Positions 1 to 8,387 are shown, counted from the stretch's first letter. The stretch is DNA of 25,730 nucleotides from Bacteroidales bacterium (GCA_004552385.1 SFOL01000018.1:1-25730); one strand, 5' to 3'. Notes: generated by a model not told the origin, from the sequence alone. Made by a program: numbers and translations.

Positions 1-688
1 CTTTGAGGCTGTCTTCATATCTCCTGAGCTCTGATGGCGTGAACTGCGCTATCTCGGCCTCTTGGAAGAGCCTTTTGAATATTCGCTCTTTCAGAGCTTT
101 GGGCCGACCCTCTATCCTGGCCATGTTCTTCAAGGCGTAGAACCACTTGTCGCTTAATGTCTTAAGCTCGTCTACTTTCTTGTCGAATTTTCCTATCTCT
201 ATATATTTGAACAGCAGCTTGTCATAGAATGTCTTGCTCGTGCTTTTGTCTTGCAAGGTCACGTCGTGGCATATCTCGTCTTCCTTAAACGCAGCGTCGT
301 TATATGCGAAGTTGAGCAGGGCTATCACGTACACCTTGTCGAGCTTAAAGTCCCAGTCGGCCCCTTTCTTCGCCTGCTCGCGTATGGGATACGTGGCGTA
401 ATATACTGACCTGTCCTTGAAGTGCTTCTGAAAGGCATTTTGCATCTCCACGATGAATTTCTCGCCTTTCTCGTTCTGGCAATAGACATCGAATATGGCT
501 TTGCGCTCCATCAAGACGTCGCCCACGTTTTCACCGTTGAGGTACATGACGTCCGTCACGACCTGCTCCCCCTCGAAGAGCGAGTTGAGGAAGTTGATAA
601 GCAGATCTTTGTTTGGTTTTGTGCCGAATATTCTTTTGAATCCGAAGTCGGTAAGCAGGCTTATATATTTTTCCTCTGTCTCAAGCAT
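1..688 (-). CDS. Rpn family recombination-promoting nuclease / PD-(D/E)XK transposase-like protein, 3' end outside window
   Basis: Translating the minus strand from the ATG at 688 gives an open frame of 229 codons that runs off the left edge, so the C terminus is missing. The N terminus (LLTDFGFKRIFG) and the following NFLNSLF segment are typical of the Rpn/PD-(D/E)XK nuclease family transposases common in Bacteroidales. A nuclease core is visible around residues 55-75: an aspartate in FDVYC followed by IVEMQ, the D...E-x-Q form of the PD-(D/E)XK site. Family members are DNA endonucleases linked to RecA-independent recombination. The gene lies downstream of the Ter/tubulin operon on the same strand, separated by a hairpin (751-792), and has its own possible promoter. 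It is probably an independent accessory gene. The family call is firm; its biological role is not known from sequence. Confidence 0.85.
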   Translation of the reverse strand, partial: MLETEEKYISLLTDFGFKRIFGTKPNKDLLINFLNSLFEGEQVVTDVMYLNGENVGDVLMERKAIFDVYCQNEKGEKFIVEMQNAFQKHFKDRSVYYATYPIREQAKKGADWDFKLDKVYVIALLNFAYNDAAFKEDEICHDVTLQDKSTSKTFYDKLLFKYIEIGKFDKKVDELKTLSDKWFYALKNMARIEGRPKALKERIFKRLFQEAEIAQFTPSELRRYEDSLK

Positions 689-706
689 GGCGTTTCACTT
701 TTTCCC

Positions 707-714
707 CAAAGGTA
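707..714 (-). promoter_or_regulatory. Possible -7 element (TACCTTTG) for the Rpn nuclease gene
   Basis: The minus strand reads TACCTTTG, an exact match to the Bacteroidota -7 consensus TAnnTTTG, 18 nt before the ATG at 688. No TTTG -33 box occurs at the expected 19-21 nt spacing, and the implied 5' leader would be only about 12 nt. It is therefore a candidate only. Confidence 0.35.
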
Positions 715-750
715 AGCAGAAAAACGCAATCAGTTTGCGGATGTGCTGAC

Positions 751-792
751 GAAGCCGCGGCTCCGGGTCTTATCATCCGGTGCCGCGGCTTC
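751..792. terminator. Strong hairpin after the Ter/tubulin operon
   Basis: The arms at 751-766 and 777-792 are complementary over 16 bp with one mismatch, around a 10-nt loop (767-776). The hairpin lies 30 nt past the stop codon of the Cpl-7 protein gene, where the six-gene operon should end. No uninterrupted T tract follows on either strand, so it may be a weak or factor-assisted terminator or an mRNA 3'-end stabiliser. Confidence 0.5.
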
Positions 793-822
793 TTATGCGG
801 GGAGGGCGGGGCGTGCTGGTTT

Positions 823-1464
823 TTATTCTCCGCTTTTGCCCCTGTACATCGCGTTGACTCTGCTCTGGACGCTCGCGTATCTCGCTCCGAGTCTCTCTTT
901 TCGGCTCTCTCCGTTGCCATAAGCACCCCTCATGACCTCCATTGCCAATTCCACCTCGTCGGTTCGTGGCTCAAGAGCCCCGGTGTCTCCGCCATGTTTC
1001 TGAGAGGGGTTGGCCTCCTTTGGTCCGACGGCCGTCTCCGCGGACGCGTTATTGCCTGGCGCCGCGTCTTCGGCTCTCGGGGGGCGTGTGTTCATGTTGC
1101 AGGTCTTCGCCCCGGCGGCTGCTGTGGAGCCTTCCGCCGGCGAGGGTGGCTCGGCTGTCTGCCCTGATGCGGTGTCAGCCTTTGCGGTCTGGCTTCTGTC
1201 TGTCGTGTTCCTTGATGCCTCAAGTCCGGCTCTTTGTTTTGCCGGCTCATCTGCCGAGTTTCCGCCTCTGAGGCTGTAAGCCGCCGTGACGGCGCACACA
1301 GCCGCTATCGCCACTGCGGCTACGCATAGCGGGGTTCTTCCCCTTCTTGCTTGAGCGTGAGTTTCAACTTTTTCGTTCTCTTTGCTGAAGTCGAACTTTT
1401 GGCTCTTGCGGCCTTTGTCGAAGTCGAATTTGTCACTCCGCCTTGGCGTAGTTTCTTGTGCCAT
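823..1464 (-). CDS. Single-span membrane protein with C-terminal Cpl-7 (CW_7) peptidoglycan-binding motif
   Basis: I chose the ATG at 1464 (213 aa): it lies 7 nt after the upstream TerD stop, whereas the earlier in-frame ATG at 1533 lies inside terD. Residues 12-17 and 23-28 carry KFDFDK and KFDFSK, matching the doubled FNFGK at the start of the adjacent TerD protein. One hydrophobic span covers about 45-64. A long Ala/Pro/Glu/Thr-rich, probably disordered region follows (66-165). Residues 172-205 form a Cpl-7/CW_7 unit (LAMEVMRG, YGNGESRKERLG, RY, VQSRVN). CW_7 repeats in phage Cpl-7 lysozyme bind muropeptide. The inferred topology is a short cytoplasmic N terminus, an inner-membrane anchor, a linker and a periplasmic wall-binding tail. 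It is the last gene of the six-gene operon. No enzymatic domain is seen. The CW_7 call comes from motif recognition only. Confidence 0.75.
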   Translation of the reverse strand: MAQETTPRRSDKFDFDKGRKSQKFDFSKENEKVETHAQARRGRTPLCVAAVAIAAVCAVTAAYSLRGGNSADEPAKQRAGLEASRNTTDRSQTAKADTASGQTAEPPSPAEGSTAAAGAKTCNMNTRPPRAEDAAPGNNASAETAVGPKEANPSQKHGGDTGALEPRTDEVELAMEVMRGAYGNGESRKERLGARYASVQSRVNAMYRGKSGE

Positions 1465-1471
1465 ACGACGG

Positions 1472-2149
1472 CTATGCGTATATGTCGGCCAGTGTCGGCA
1501 TGCCGCCCGTATATCCGGTGCCCATGGGTTCAAACTCCCATTCGCCCTCGTCGTTCAGCAATATCCGGCCCGCCTCTAAGGCCGTCTCGTCCGCAAAGTT
1601 ATCTTTTATGTTGAAGTGGCACAGGCTTTCGCCCGTTTCTTCGTTTGTCACGAGGATGGCGGGGTTTTTGACGGAGCCGAAGGTGACGTTCTCGTCGCCC
1701 GAGCCGGTGTATATGGCTGCGCCGAATATTATTGCGCGGATTTTTACGCCCACGCGGTCAAGGACTACGTGCATCGTCTCGCAGTTTTTGCCGCCGTCAT
1801 CATCTCCCGCCACGTCGGGTGAGCCTATCACGGACGTGTCGGCTGAGACTGGCACTGTCATGGATTTCCACGCTTTCTTTGTGCGGTGGGTGGCTATGTC
1901 GAACAGCTCAATCTTGCCTTCCGTCACGTTGTCTTCCGAGACGGGGCGCCAGCGCATGTCCGAGTTGTAAAACACGAAGTCCTCTTTGTTTGTCAATATG
2001 CCGTCGTCTCCCACCAGAAATGCGCATACGTCCAGGTCGGCGTTGCCTTCCCATGTCAGGTCTACGCGTATTTTGTTCAGGTCGTCCGATTTGCCAAAGT
2101 TGAATTTTTGTCCTTTAGACAGTTCTTTGCCGAAGTTGAATGAACTCAT
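1472..2149 (-). CDS. TerD-family (tellurite-resistance/stress-response) protein
   Basis: 225 aa, the size of a single TerD domain. Recognisable TerD landmarks are NADLDVCAFLV (36-46), EDFVFYNSD (56-64), an acidic loop DDDGG...CE (116-124) where TerD proteins bind Ca2+, then FGSVKNPAILVTNEETGE (158-174) and the closing GEWEFEPMG (202-210). The usual N-terminal LxKGxxxxLxK segment appears as LSKGQKFNFGK (10-20) and is preceded by another FNFGK (4-8). The same doubled F-x-F-x-K pattern starts the next protein. TerD proteins are cytoplasmic, often membrane-associated, and occur in Ter stress and defence clusters with vWA proteins. The gene lies 23 nt after the coiled-coil gene and 7 nt before the Cpl-7 gene. 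No TerC or TerB partner is in the window, so tellurite resistance itself is not implied. Confidence 0.88.
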   Translation of the reverse strand: MSSFNFGKELSKGQKFNFGKSDDLNKIRVDLTWEGNADLDVCAFLVGDDGILTNKEDFVFYNSDMRWRPVSEDNVTEGKIELFDIATHRTKKAWKSMTVPVSADTSVIGSPDVAGDDDGGKNCETMHVVLDRVGVKIRAIIFGAAIYTGSGDENVTFGSVKNPAILVTNEETGESLCHFNIKDNFADETALEAGRILLNDEGEWEFEPMGTGYTGGMPTLADIYA

Positions 2150-2172
2150 TATCTTTTGCTTTTTTATTAATG

Positions 2173-4536
2173 CTATAGATATGTGTCTGCCACATGGCGC
2201 AACGGGGCGTAACTGATGCCGTATTCTGAGAAGAGGGCTACAATCTTGCTTATGGTCCTCTTTTGCTCTTCCGTCATTTCACCCTCCGCACCCTTGGCTA
2301 TCTCGTCTATTAGTTTTTTGCTGTTTATCAGTGCCGTGCATATGTCGGCCATATATGAGTTTTTCTCCACAGTGGCGAAGTAGCGTTTCGCCTCGCCGAA
2401 CTTCACGTCTCGCAGCAGCCGATATCCATTGCCGAGCATCTGTGTCTGGCTCGTAGCTATTTCAGGCGTGTCTTTAAGGGTGTCGTCTATATGTTGTTTT
2501 TCAGACGTTTCGTCTTTATTATCTCCAATTTGCTTTATATCTGTTTCTGCCACTTCCTCCACCTCTGGCTTCTCAGCTTCAGCGTCTTGCCCCGTCAGAG
2601 ACTTAACGTACTCGCCGTTCAATGCGACAATTTGTATGGCGCATATCTTGTCGGTCAACGCGAAGGTCTGGAGTGCTTGATACACAGAGTTCATCTCTGG
2701 CCGGTTGGGTTGGGCGTATGCGCTGCTGTTAGCGAATATCATTATCTGCCTTTTTGAAAAGAAGCCCATGGCTTTCTCGTTCACGTTGACGTATGGTAAT
2801 GATTGAGCTTCCATTTGGCAATATAGCGCACCAATATTCGGCACGCTTATGAAGTCGAATGGCTTGGCCCAGTCCACTGTGGCATATGCGCCAGCCTCCT
2901 GTTGCTTTACATTTTCATATGCCGCTCCGAGCATGTTTTTCCCCGTCCCAAGCAACCGTGCGTACTCGGTCTCGATGGCGCGCATATATTCGGCAGCTTT
3001 ACCTGTGAAGTGCGCAATCGCCTTGTCCCTGTCCACGATGTTGAATGTGTCGCGAAACGAGGTCAGGTCGCAGCTTACCAGTTCTGCGTCTATTCTCCTG
3101 CGCTCGCTTTCGAGCCGCGCCACTTCGGCCTCGAGCATGCGGAACTTCTCCCCCTTCTCTGTCAATACGAGTATCTCCTCGCTTGCCTTAAGAGCGGCGT
3201 CACATTCAGCTATTTTCTTGGTCAGGTTTTCGCTTTGCTCCTGAAGTGAGCGTGTCTTGGTGTTCCTTTTCGAGCTTGTGCCGAAAAACCACTCTATTAT
3301 CCTCTTTATCAGTCCGCGCCCCTCTTTCTCGGCCATTAGCGCAGCGACGTCCGCGTCGCATTTTTTCTTCATAGCCTCGGCTTTCTCCCTCTCGGCCTTC
3401 ACCCACTGGCAGAAGTCGTCAGACTTTGCGTCGCGCACCAGTTTGCCGTATGTGCGCTTCATGGTCTCGAACGTCTCTTTAGTCTCAGTCTGGCGTCTTT
3501 GAGACTCGTTCCGCTTGGCTTTCTCGGCAGCCTCACAGGCCTTCTGGACAGTGTCGAATGTCAGCGGAGCGTCTCCAAGCGGGCAGTCGCCACCCATCAG
3601 CGGGGTTATCCGCTCTTTTATCACGGCGTCCACCTTGGCCGTTATGTTGTCGCCGCTCGCCTGCGTGGAGTAGTCCGGCCTCTTATATTTTGGCGCAAGG
3701 CTTTCCATTCGTCTCCGCAGCCCGGTGGGGTTCGCGCTGATGTCCAGAGGGTCGTCCGAGGCCATTGGGGTCTCGCTTTCGAGCCGCACGTTCATCAGTG
3801 CCCGTTCCATTGCCAAAGACTGCATGCGCTCTACGTCTGGCGCGTAATACATGCACTCCGACTGGCCTATCGAGAACACTGACGTGCCCACGATGCTTGG
3901 CAGGGCCGCGGAAACCACAATGCCGCTCGTGGCAGGGTCTGAGGCCAGGAGCATGAAGTCCGCCAGCATGCGCGGCAGGTGGAAGGCGTGGTGCTCCTCG
4001 TCAGAGAATGACGCTCCGCCGCGTATGTTGCGCGTCCCCACATACAGTGTGTGTGTCGGGGTGCCTTGCCCGTCAAGTATGTGGGCGAGGGCCTCGTCCG
4101 CCGTCATAGTTGTCACGTCGTCAGGGCGTGCTGTGTCGTATCCCAGGACCACGTGCCACACCGTCAGGGCGCCGAAGCCTATTTTCGGGTCGTTTCGCAG
4201 GGCTATCAGCCGCTTGAATGACGACTGGTCGAAGTCGTTCTCGCCGTATGGGTTGTCCAAGAAGAAGAGGTTGACGTTGGCCGTGGCGGCGGATACGCCC
4301 GCCGTGCTCATGAACTGTGCAATGTGGTTGGCCATGCCTCTCTCAAGGTCCTCGTCCTCTTCCGTGTTGGCGCCGCGAATGTCGAACGCATACCCCTCGC
4401 CGTTGCCCAGTATCCGGCTATAAGAGGCCATGACGCCGGCGGCGGGAGTGCGAGGCACGCACTCTTCTACTATTTTTCGCGCTATGTCGTCGGTCTCACG
4501 CTTGCCGCTGACCACTATGAATTGTGTACGAGACAT
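2173..4536 (-). CDS. Large coiled-coil protein of unknown family, partner of the tubulin-like GTPase
   Basis: 787 aa that I cannot assign to a family. The N-terminal ~300 residues look like a mixed alpha/beta globular domain, starting with a beta strand (TQFIVVSG) and holding hydrophobic strands near 86-93 and 122-133. No P-loop or other nucleotide motif is evident. Charged heptad-like coiled-coil segments span about 330-400 and 428-487. They are split by a short basic-hydrophobic stretch (GLIKRIIEWFFG, 408-419) that could be an amphipathic membrane- or partner-binding helix. A second globular part follows (500-640), then an acidic linker (about 655-700) and a helical C terminus with a tetratricopeptide-like feel. 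No signal peptide is present, so it is probably cytoplasmic. It starts 30 nt after the tubulin-like gene and ends 23 nt before terD, which suggests it works with both. It could be an adaptor or filament-associated protein; this is inference. Confidence 0.7.
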   Translation of the reverse strand: MSRTQFIVVSGKRETDDIARKIVEECVPRTPAAGVMASYSRILGNGEGYAFDIRGANTEEDEDLERGMANHIAQFMSTAGVSAATANVNLFFLDNPYGENDFDQSSFKRLIALRNDPKIGFGALTVWHVVLGYDTARPDDVTTMTADEALAHILDGQGTPTHTLYVGTRNIRGGASFSDEEHHAFHLPRMLADFMLLASDPATSGIVVSAALPSIVGTSVFSIGQSECMYYAPDVERMQSLAMERALMNVRLESETPMASDDPLDISANPTGLRRRMESLAPKYKRPDYSTQASGDNITAKVDAVIKERITPLMGGDCPLGDAPLTFDTVQKACEAAEKAKRNESQRRQTETKETFETMKRTYGKLVRDAKSDDFCQWVKAEREKAEAMKKKCDADVAALMAEKEGRGLIKRIIEWFFGTSSKRNTKTRSLQEQSENLTKKIAECDAALKASEEILVLTEKGEKFRMLEAEVARLESERRRIDAELVSCDLTSFRDTFNIVDRDKAIAHFTGKAAEYMRAIETEYARLLGTGKNMLGAAYENVKQQEAGAYATVDWAKPFDFISVPNIGALYCQMEAQSLPYVNVNEKAMGFFSKRQIMIFANSSAYAQPNRPEMNSVYQALQTFALTDKICAIQIVALNGEYVKSLTGQDAEAEKPEVEEVAETDIKQIGDNKDETSEKQHIDDTLKDTPEIATSQTQMLGNGYRLLRDVKFGEAKRYFATVEKNSYMADICTALINSKKLIDEIAKGAEGEMTEEQKRTISKIVALFSEYGISYAPLRHVADTYL

Positions 4537-4566
4537 GGCTTGACTCTCCTCCCCCTCTTTTATTCT

Positions 4567-7449
4567 TTACTTCTTGTTTGTTCTCAGGTTTATCTCTTTC
4601 TGCACGAGTTCCTCTATGCCCTTGTATAGCGGATTGCCGTTCCTTATGCCGTCTTCCTCTGCAGGGCTCATGTTTGGAATCACGCAGTTGTCGAAATACT
4701 TCGTGTTGCCCGTTCCGCGCATGCTGTCCAGTGTATCGCTTACGAACCTTGACCCGTTGGCTGTCACTATCTCTTTTATAGCGTTCTGCACATCCTCGTA
4801 TAGCTTGCCCGTCTCGAATTGCTTGAAGGCCACGTCGCGTTGCTGGCCAAGGTCGTAGCGGTAGCCTTTAATAGGGTTTCCGAATGTTTTAGACACCATC
4901 CAGTATTGATTCGCTTCTTTGTCATAGCGAACTATGGGCTGCCCGTCGGCCGACGCGAAGCAGAATGCTTGCGTCCACATCTCCAGTGAGAGGGCAGGTT
5001 TCTCGGTTGGCCAGAGTGAGAAGTTCATCGCCTCGCGCAGTGAGTCCATCCCGGCGTCTATTGAGCATGACAGGCCTGTCGGCTCCTCTATGCGCTCTTT
5101 ATACTCGTTCTCATACACCCTGAAGTTGTTCACGGCGAAGACTGGCACTGACGATTCCACCACCATGATGTACACGCGGTCCCGTTGTCCCGTCGAGGCG
5201 TATTTTGGCCCTGTCGTGCCGTAAGTGAGCGCCGTCGTCACATCCGAGTTTTTCATTATTGTCCCCTCTTGGTTCGGCACGCCCACCAGGACTTGGCGAG
5301 AGAGGTTTATCTTCAGGTGTGTCCTGCCTTGGAAGTCAACGGTCCACAAAGGTGTGGCCATGTCTAAGACATATTTTGTGTACCTTATCATGGTGTCACT
5401 GTCCATCTCGCCCAGCACGTCCTCTATGCCCTTGCTTAGGGCTGCTGACACTGGGCTCGTACCGCCGGCGAAGCGCATTATCTTGCTGCTCGTCTCGGCG
5501 GGCGTCTCTTTCAGCCATTCCGTCAGGTTGCCTGGCTTCGGCAGTGCGCCACTCTCGCAGAAGTCGTTCCACATCTGCTGTGTCACGCCCGGGTTCACCC
5601 TGCTCAGGGCGTCTATGTGCAGATATACCTGGAACTTTGACTTGGGTTTGCACGAGTTTTGCAGCTTCACCACCTCGCTGTCGAACGCTCCACCTATCTG
5701 CCTTACGGTCTCCACCTTGGCGTCTATCAGCGCCTTATATTGCGCCACGTCTTCCTTCAGCTCGGTGTAGAATCTTGCGGCCAACTTATGCCGCCTCAGG
5801 TCCATAATGTCGCGTATGCGCCCGTTCACCACGTCGCTCAGGCTTTCAGCCTCGTCGCTCAGGAAGCGGCCGAATATGCCGTGGCACTCGTCCACCTCTT
5901 TGATCCAGTCCGGCGTCTCGCGCAGCTTGTTCTCCAGCTCCTTCCCTTCGCTTGTCATCTCGCACAGGCATGTGTCGCACAGTGCGTCCAGCGCCGTCAG
6001 GAAGGCGGCTGCCGTGGCGAGTCCGCCTCCTGCAGGGTCGCAAATTTGTTTTTGGATCTCTCCCTCAAGTTTCTGCTTCGTGTTCGCCAGTTTGTTGGCG
6101 AAGTTCGCCTCGGGCGTAGCGTCGCTGCCCGCTATGTTCACGCGGTTCACTATGTCGTCCGCCTCCGTGCCCTTCTCCACCTCGAATGGGCGTATCGTGC
6201 CAAGGTCATATATGGCGTCGGTCACGTCATCATGCATATGCCCCCCGTTCTCCCTTATCTTCACGTCCTCGCGGTCCACGAAGTTGTCGCACAGGGCGGA
6301 ACCCACCTGGTTTGTGTTCACCAGCTTGTTCGCCAGCCGCTCCGCCACGGCGTATGCGGTGGCTATGCCTACGGTGTCGCTGTCATATATCAGTTCTGCC
6401 GCGCCAAGAGAGTTTGTCCACGCTTTTTTAGTACTTATAGAGAAAGACTCTTGGTTTGATTCTATGTTGTCTTTCATCTCGTCGGCCGCGGTGCCCATGT
6501 CTCCCGAGGGCAGGAAGGCGCATTTGGCCACGCAGTCCAGCAGGTCGTCCAGATTGCTGAATGCGTTGCCTGAACTGCTCACGTTGTTTATGAGATACGC
6601 GAACTTGAATGGAGGGTCGCCGGCTATGCTGCCGTCTCCAAACGGGATTGTCTTTTCTTTGCAGTTTTGGAAGATGAAGTCAAGATCGCGTAGTGTGCCG
6701 TATGTGTTATAGAACACGTTGAATGAGCCGGTTGGTGTTATTTGCTTGTAGATGTCCGGCATCACCACCCATGGGATGACGTCACACTTCATGCCGCTCT
6801 TTTTCTCGGCGTTCTGAATCATCATCAGCACGTCAATGAGCATGCCTGCGCCCGTGCCGCCGCTCATGGAGCAGATCACGTTTATTGTTGTCCTCGACGG
6901 TATTCCGGCTGTTTTGCCTTTGCCCAGCTGATACCTTGACTCTGGTGGCAGGGGCGCGCTTATCCTGTTTATTGCCTGATATATGCTCGCCTCTATGTCT
7001 ATATGGTTATATCTGGCTATGAAGCATCCGCTCGAGCGCACCTGGCCAGCGCCAGTGCTCTTTATTGACGACAATACGCCCACGTTGCCTTTGGGAGGCT
7101 TCGGCATCCACGAGAACTCCGACTCCTGGTTACGGTATATGGTCAGCGCGTCCTGCACCGATACGCATTTTATCTCGTTCGCCGCCAGTCGCACGTCGCG
7201 GCTCTTTATCTCTTTCACGTCGGTGACCCTACCGCCCTGCACGGTATACGTCACTCCGTTAGCGTCAGCTCCTGACTTAGCCACGGCAATGTTGCCTATG
7301 CCGTCTTGTGTGTCTATGGCCAGGAAGCCTATCATGGGCTGGGGAATCTCGCCATATGAGTCTATGAAGTGCCTCTTGATCTTGGCAAGGGTCTTTGCGC
7401 CCGTGCCGCCCACGCCCACGTAGAGCGTCTTGTTTATGCTGATAGCCAT
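4567..7449 (-). CDS. Tubulin/FtsZ-like GTPase (tubulin_2-type), 960 aa
   Basis: The N terminus has the tubulin/FtsZ nucleotide-binding layout. After a short first strand (TLYVGVGGTGAKT, 8-20) comes a long H1 helix, then AIDTQDG (44-50), and at 191-203 the signature loop VICSMSGGTGAGM, the tubulin G-box (GGTGTG-like) that contacts the GTP phosphates. The fold family is therefore firm. The protein is more than twice the length of FtsZ (about 380 aa); roughly 600 extra residues follow the GTPase core and resemble nothing I can name. Large bacterial tubulin-like proteins of this type are known from Ter- and vWA-linked neighbourhoods, with little functional data. No signal peptide or membrane span is visible, so it should act in the cytoplasm. 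It lies 17 nt after the lipobox protein gene and 30 nt before the coiled-coil gene. Polymerisation is plausible but not shown by sequence. Confidence 0.88.
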   Translation of the reverse strand: MAISINKTLYVGVGGTGAKTLAKIKRHFIDSYGEIPQPMIGFLAIDTQDGIGNIAVAKSGADANGVTYTVQGGRVTDVKEIKSRDVRLAANEIKCVSVQDALTIYRNQESEFSWMPKPPKGNVGVLSSIKSTGAGQVRSSGCFIARYNHIDIEASIYQAINRISAPLPPESRYQLGKGKTAGIPSRTTINVICSMSGGTGAGMLIDVLMMIQNAEKKSGMKCDVIPWVVMPDIYKQITPTGSFNVFYNTYGTLRDLDFIFQNCKEKTIPFGDGSIAGDPPFKFAYLINNVSSSGNAFSNLDDLLDCVAKCAFLPSGDMGTAADEMKDNIESNQESFSISTKKAWTNSLGAAELIYDSDTVGIATAYAVAERLANKLVNTNQVGSALCDNFVDREDVKIRENGGHMHDDVTDAIYDLGTIRPFEVEKGTEADDIVNRVNIAGSDATPEANFANKLANTKQKLEGEIQKQICDPAGGGLATAAAFLTALDALCDTCLCEMTSEGKELENKLRETPDWIKEVDECHGIFGRFLSDEAESLSDVVNGRIRDIMDLRRHKLAARFYTELKEDVAQYKALIDAKVETVRQIGGAFDSEVVKLQNSCKPKSKFQVYLHIDALSRVNPGVTQQMWNDFCESGALPKPGNLTEWLKETPAETSSKIMRFAGGTSPVSAALSKGIEDVLGEMDSDTMIRYTKYVLDMATPLWTVDFQGRTHLKINLSRQVLVGVPNQEGTIMKNSDVTTALTYGTTGPKYASTGQRDRVYIMVVESSVPVFAVNNFRVYENEYKERIEEPTGLSCSIDAGMDSLREAMNFSLWPTEKPALSLEMWTQAFCFASADGQPIVRYDKEANQYWMVSKTFGNPIKGYRYDLGQQRDVAFKQFETGKLYEDVQNAIKEIVTANGSRFVSDTLDSMRGTGNTKYFDNCVIPNMSPAEEDGIRNGNPLYKGIEELVQKEINLRTNKK

Positions 7450-7466
7450 TTGAGTTGTGTTATTTT

Positions 7467-8387
7467 TTAAGACAGTTGTATCTTGTTTTTAGTCGAGTTG
7501 TCTGTTGCTGTAAGCGGCGTGTCGCTATACGCCATCTTGCTCGCCGACAGCGAGTATCCGCCGCCCGCCACCTTTATCTCTTTGCGTCCTCTGCGCCCTG
7601 GTTTTAGCCTCAGCGGGGCTGAGAATGCTGCCGATGTCACGCATATAGTCCGGCCTGTGAAGAACGCCGACAGCCATCCCTGCTTAATCTCCCTGGAGCA
7701 CAGCACCACTTCTGAGCATCCGCCCATGCGGACTGTCTTTGGCCCGTATATTATCCGGCCGGAGGCGTCGGTCACCACCACGCTCTTGCGCGCCGTGGAC
7801 CCGAATTTCCGCCTGTGGAGAACTATGCGCGCCATTATGACTACGCCCGCCGCCATGCACAGGGCAGTGAGGAGCCCTTTGGCCAGAGGGTTCATACCCT
7901 TGTTGAAGTTTATCGTCCATTGCATCAGCCGCGCCCCGTCTGTGGCCTCCGTGTCGTTCACGCAGGCTATGCCGTGAGGGCGTATCACCAGGTAGCCCTG
8001 GTGCTTGCCGTCTTCGGCCTCGGGCATGAAGCGGAAGCTGACCTCCGCCTCTCTCGTCTTCTCTCCGCCCACCGGGGCCACCTCTATCACGTTGCCTCTT
8101 GCGCGCCGACCGTCAATGATGACTTCCAGCTGGCTCTCCGGCACCGGCTTGCCGTCATTGTCTGTCACGGCCAGGCTCACCGAGGCTTCTTTTCTCATAG
8201 CGTCGTCGTTGAACTCTATGCTCAGCTTTTTGGTGAAGCCCGCGGTGTCGGCGTCCGACCATAGGAAGCCGTCGTGCCAGCTCGTCGTGCCGAGTGTCAC
8301 TTGCTCTATTCCGTCATCTTCGGCGCACGACATGGTCGCCATGGTCGCCATTGCCACGGCCAGGGGGCGTATGAATTTTGTTATCAT
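7467..8387 (-). CDS. Lipobox-bearing protein with an internal membrane span and cytoplasmic tail
   Basis: 306 aa of no family I recognise. The N terminus resembles a lipoprotein signal: basic start (MITKFIRP), hydrophobic stretch, then ATMSC with Cys21 as the candidate lipidated residue, followed by AEDD. Residues about 30-165 look like a beta-rich extracytoplasmic domain; a stretch near 70-95 (SLAVTDNDGKPVPESQLEV) is reminiscent of an immunoglobulin-like fold. A clear transmembrane helix covers about 169-190 and is followed by basic HRRKFG, so residues 192-306 should be cytoplasmic. That tail has short beta-like segments (SVVVTDASGRIIYG). The protein would connect periplasm to cytoplasm, sitting between the exported vWA protein (19 nt upstream) and the tubulin-like GTPase (17 nt downstream). 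A non-lipidated reading, with the first helix as an ordinary signal peptide, is possible. Confidence 0.7.
   Translation of the reverse strand: MITKFIRPLAVAMATMATMSCAEDDGIEQVTLGTTSWHDGFLWSDADTAGFTKKLSIEFNDDAMRKEASVSLAVTDNDGKPVPESQLEVIIDGRRARGNVIEVAPVGGEKTREAEVSFRFMPEAEDGKHQGYLVIRPHGIACVNDTEATDGARLMQWTINFNKGMNPLAKGLLTALCMAAGVVIMARIVLHRRKFGSTARKSVVVTDASGRIIYGPKTVRMGGCSEVVLCSREIKQGWLSAFFTGRTICVTSAAFSAPLRLKPGRRGRKEIKVAGGGYSLSASKMAYSDTPLTATDNSTKNKIQLS

Noticed and set aside
1472..2149. Calling the operon a tellurite-resistance (ter) operon
   Set aside because: Only a TerD-domain protein is present; TerA, TerB, TerC, TerE and TerZ are absent from the window, so resistance to tellurite is not supported.
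5659..6712. Plus-strand open frames of 266 and 301 codons inside the tubulin-like gene
   Set aside because: Both lie antisense to a gene with intact family motifs and show Ser/Arg/His/Val-biased composition typical of shadow frames.
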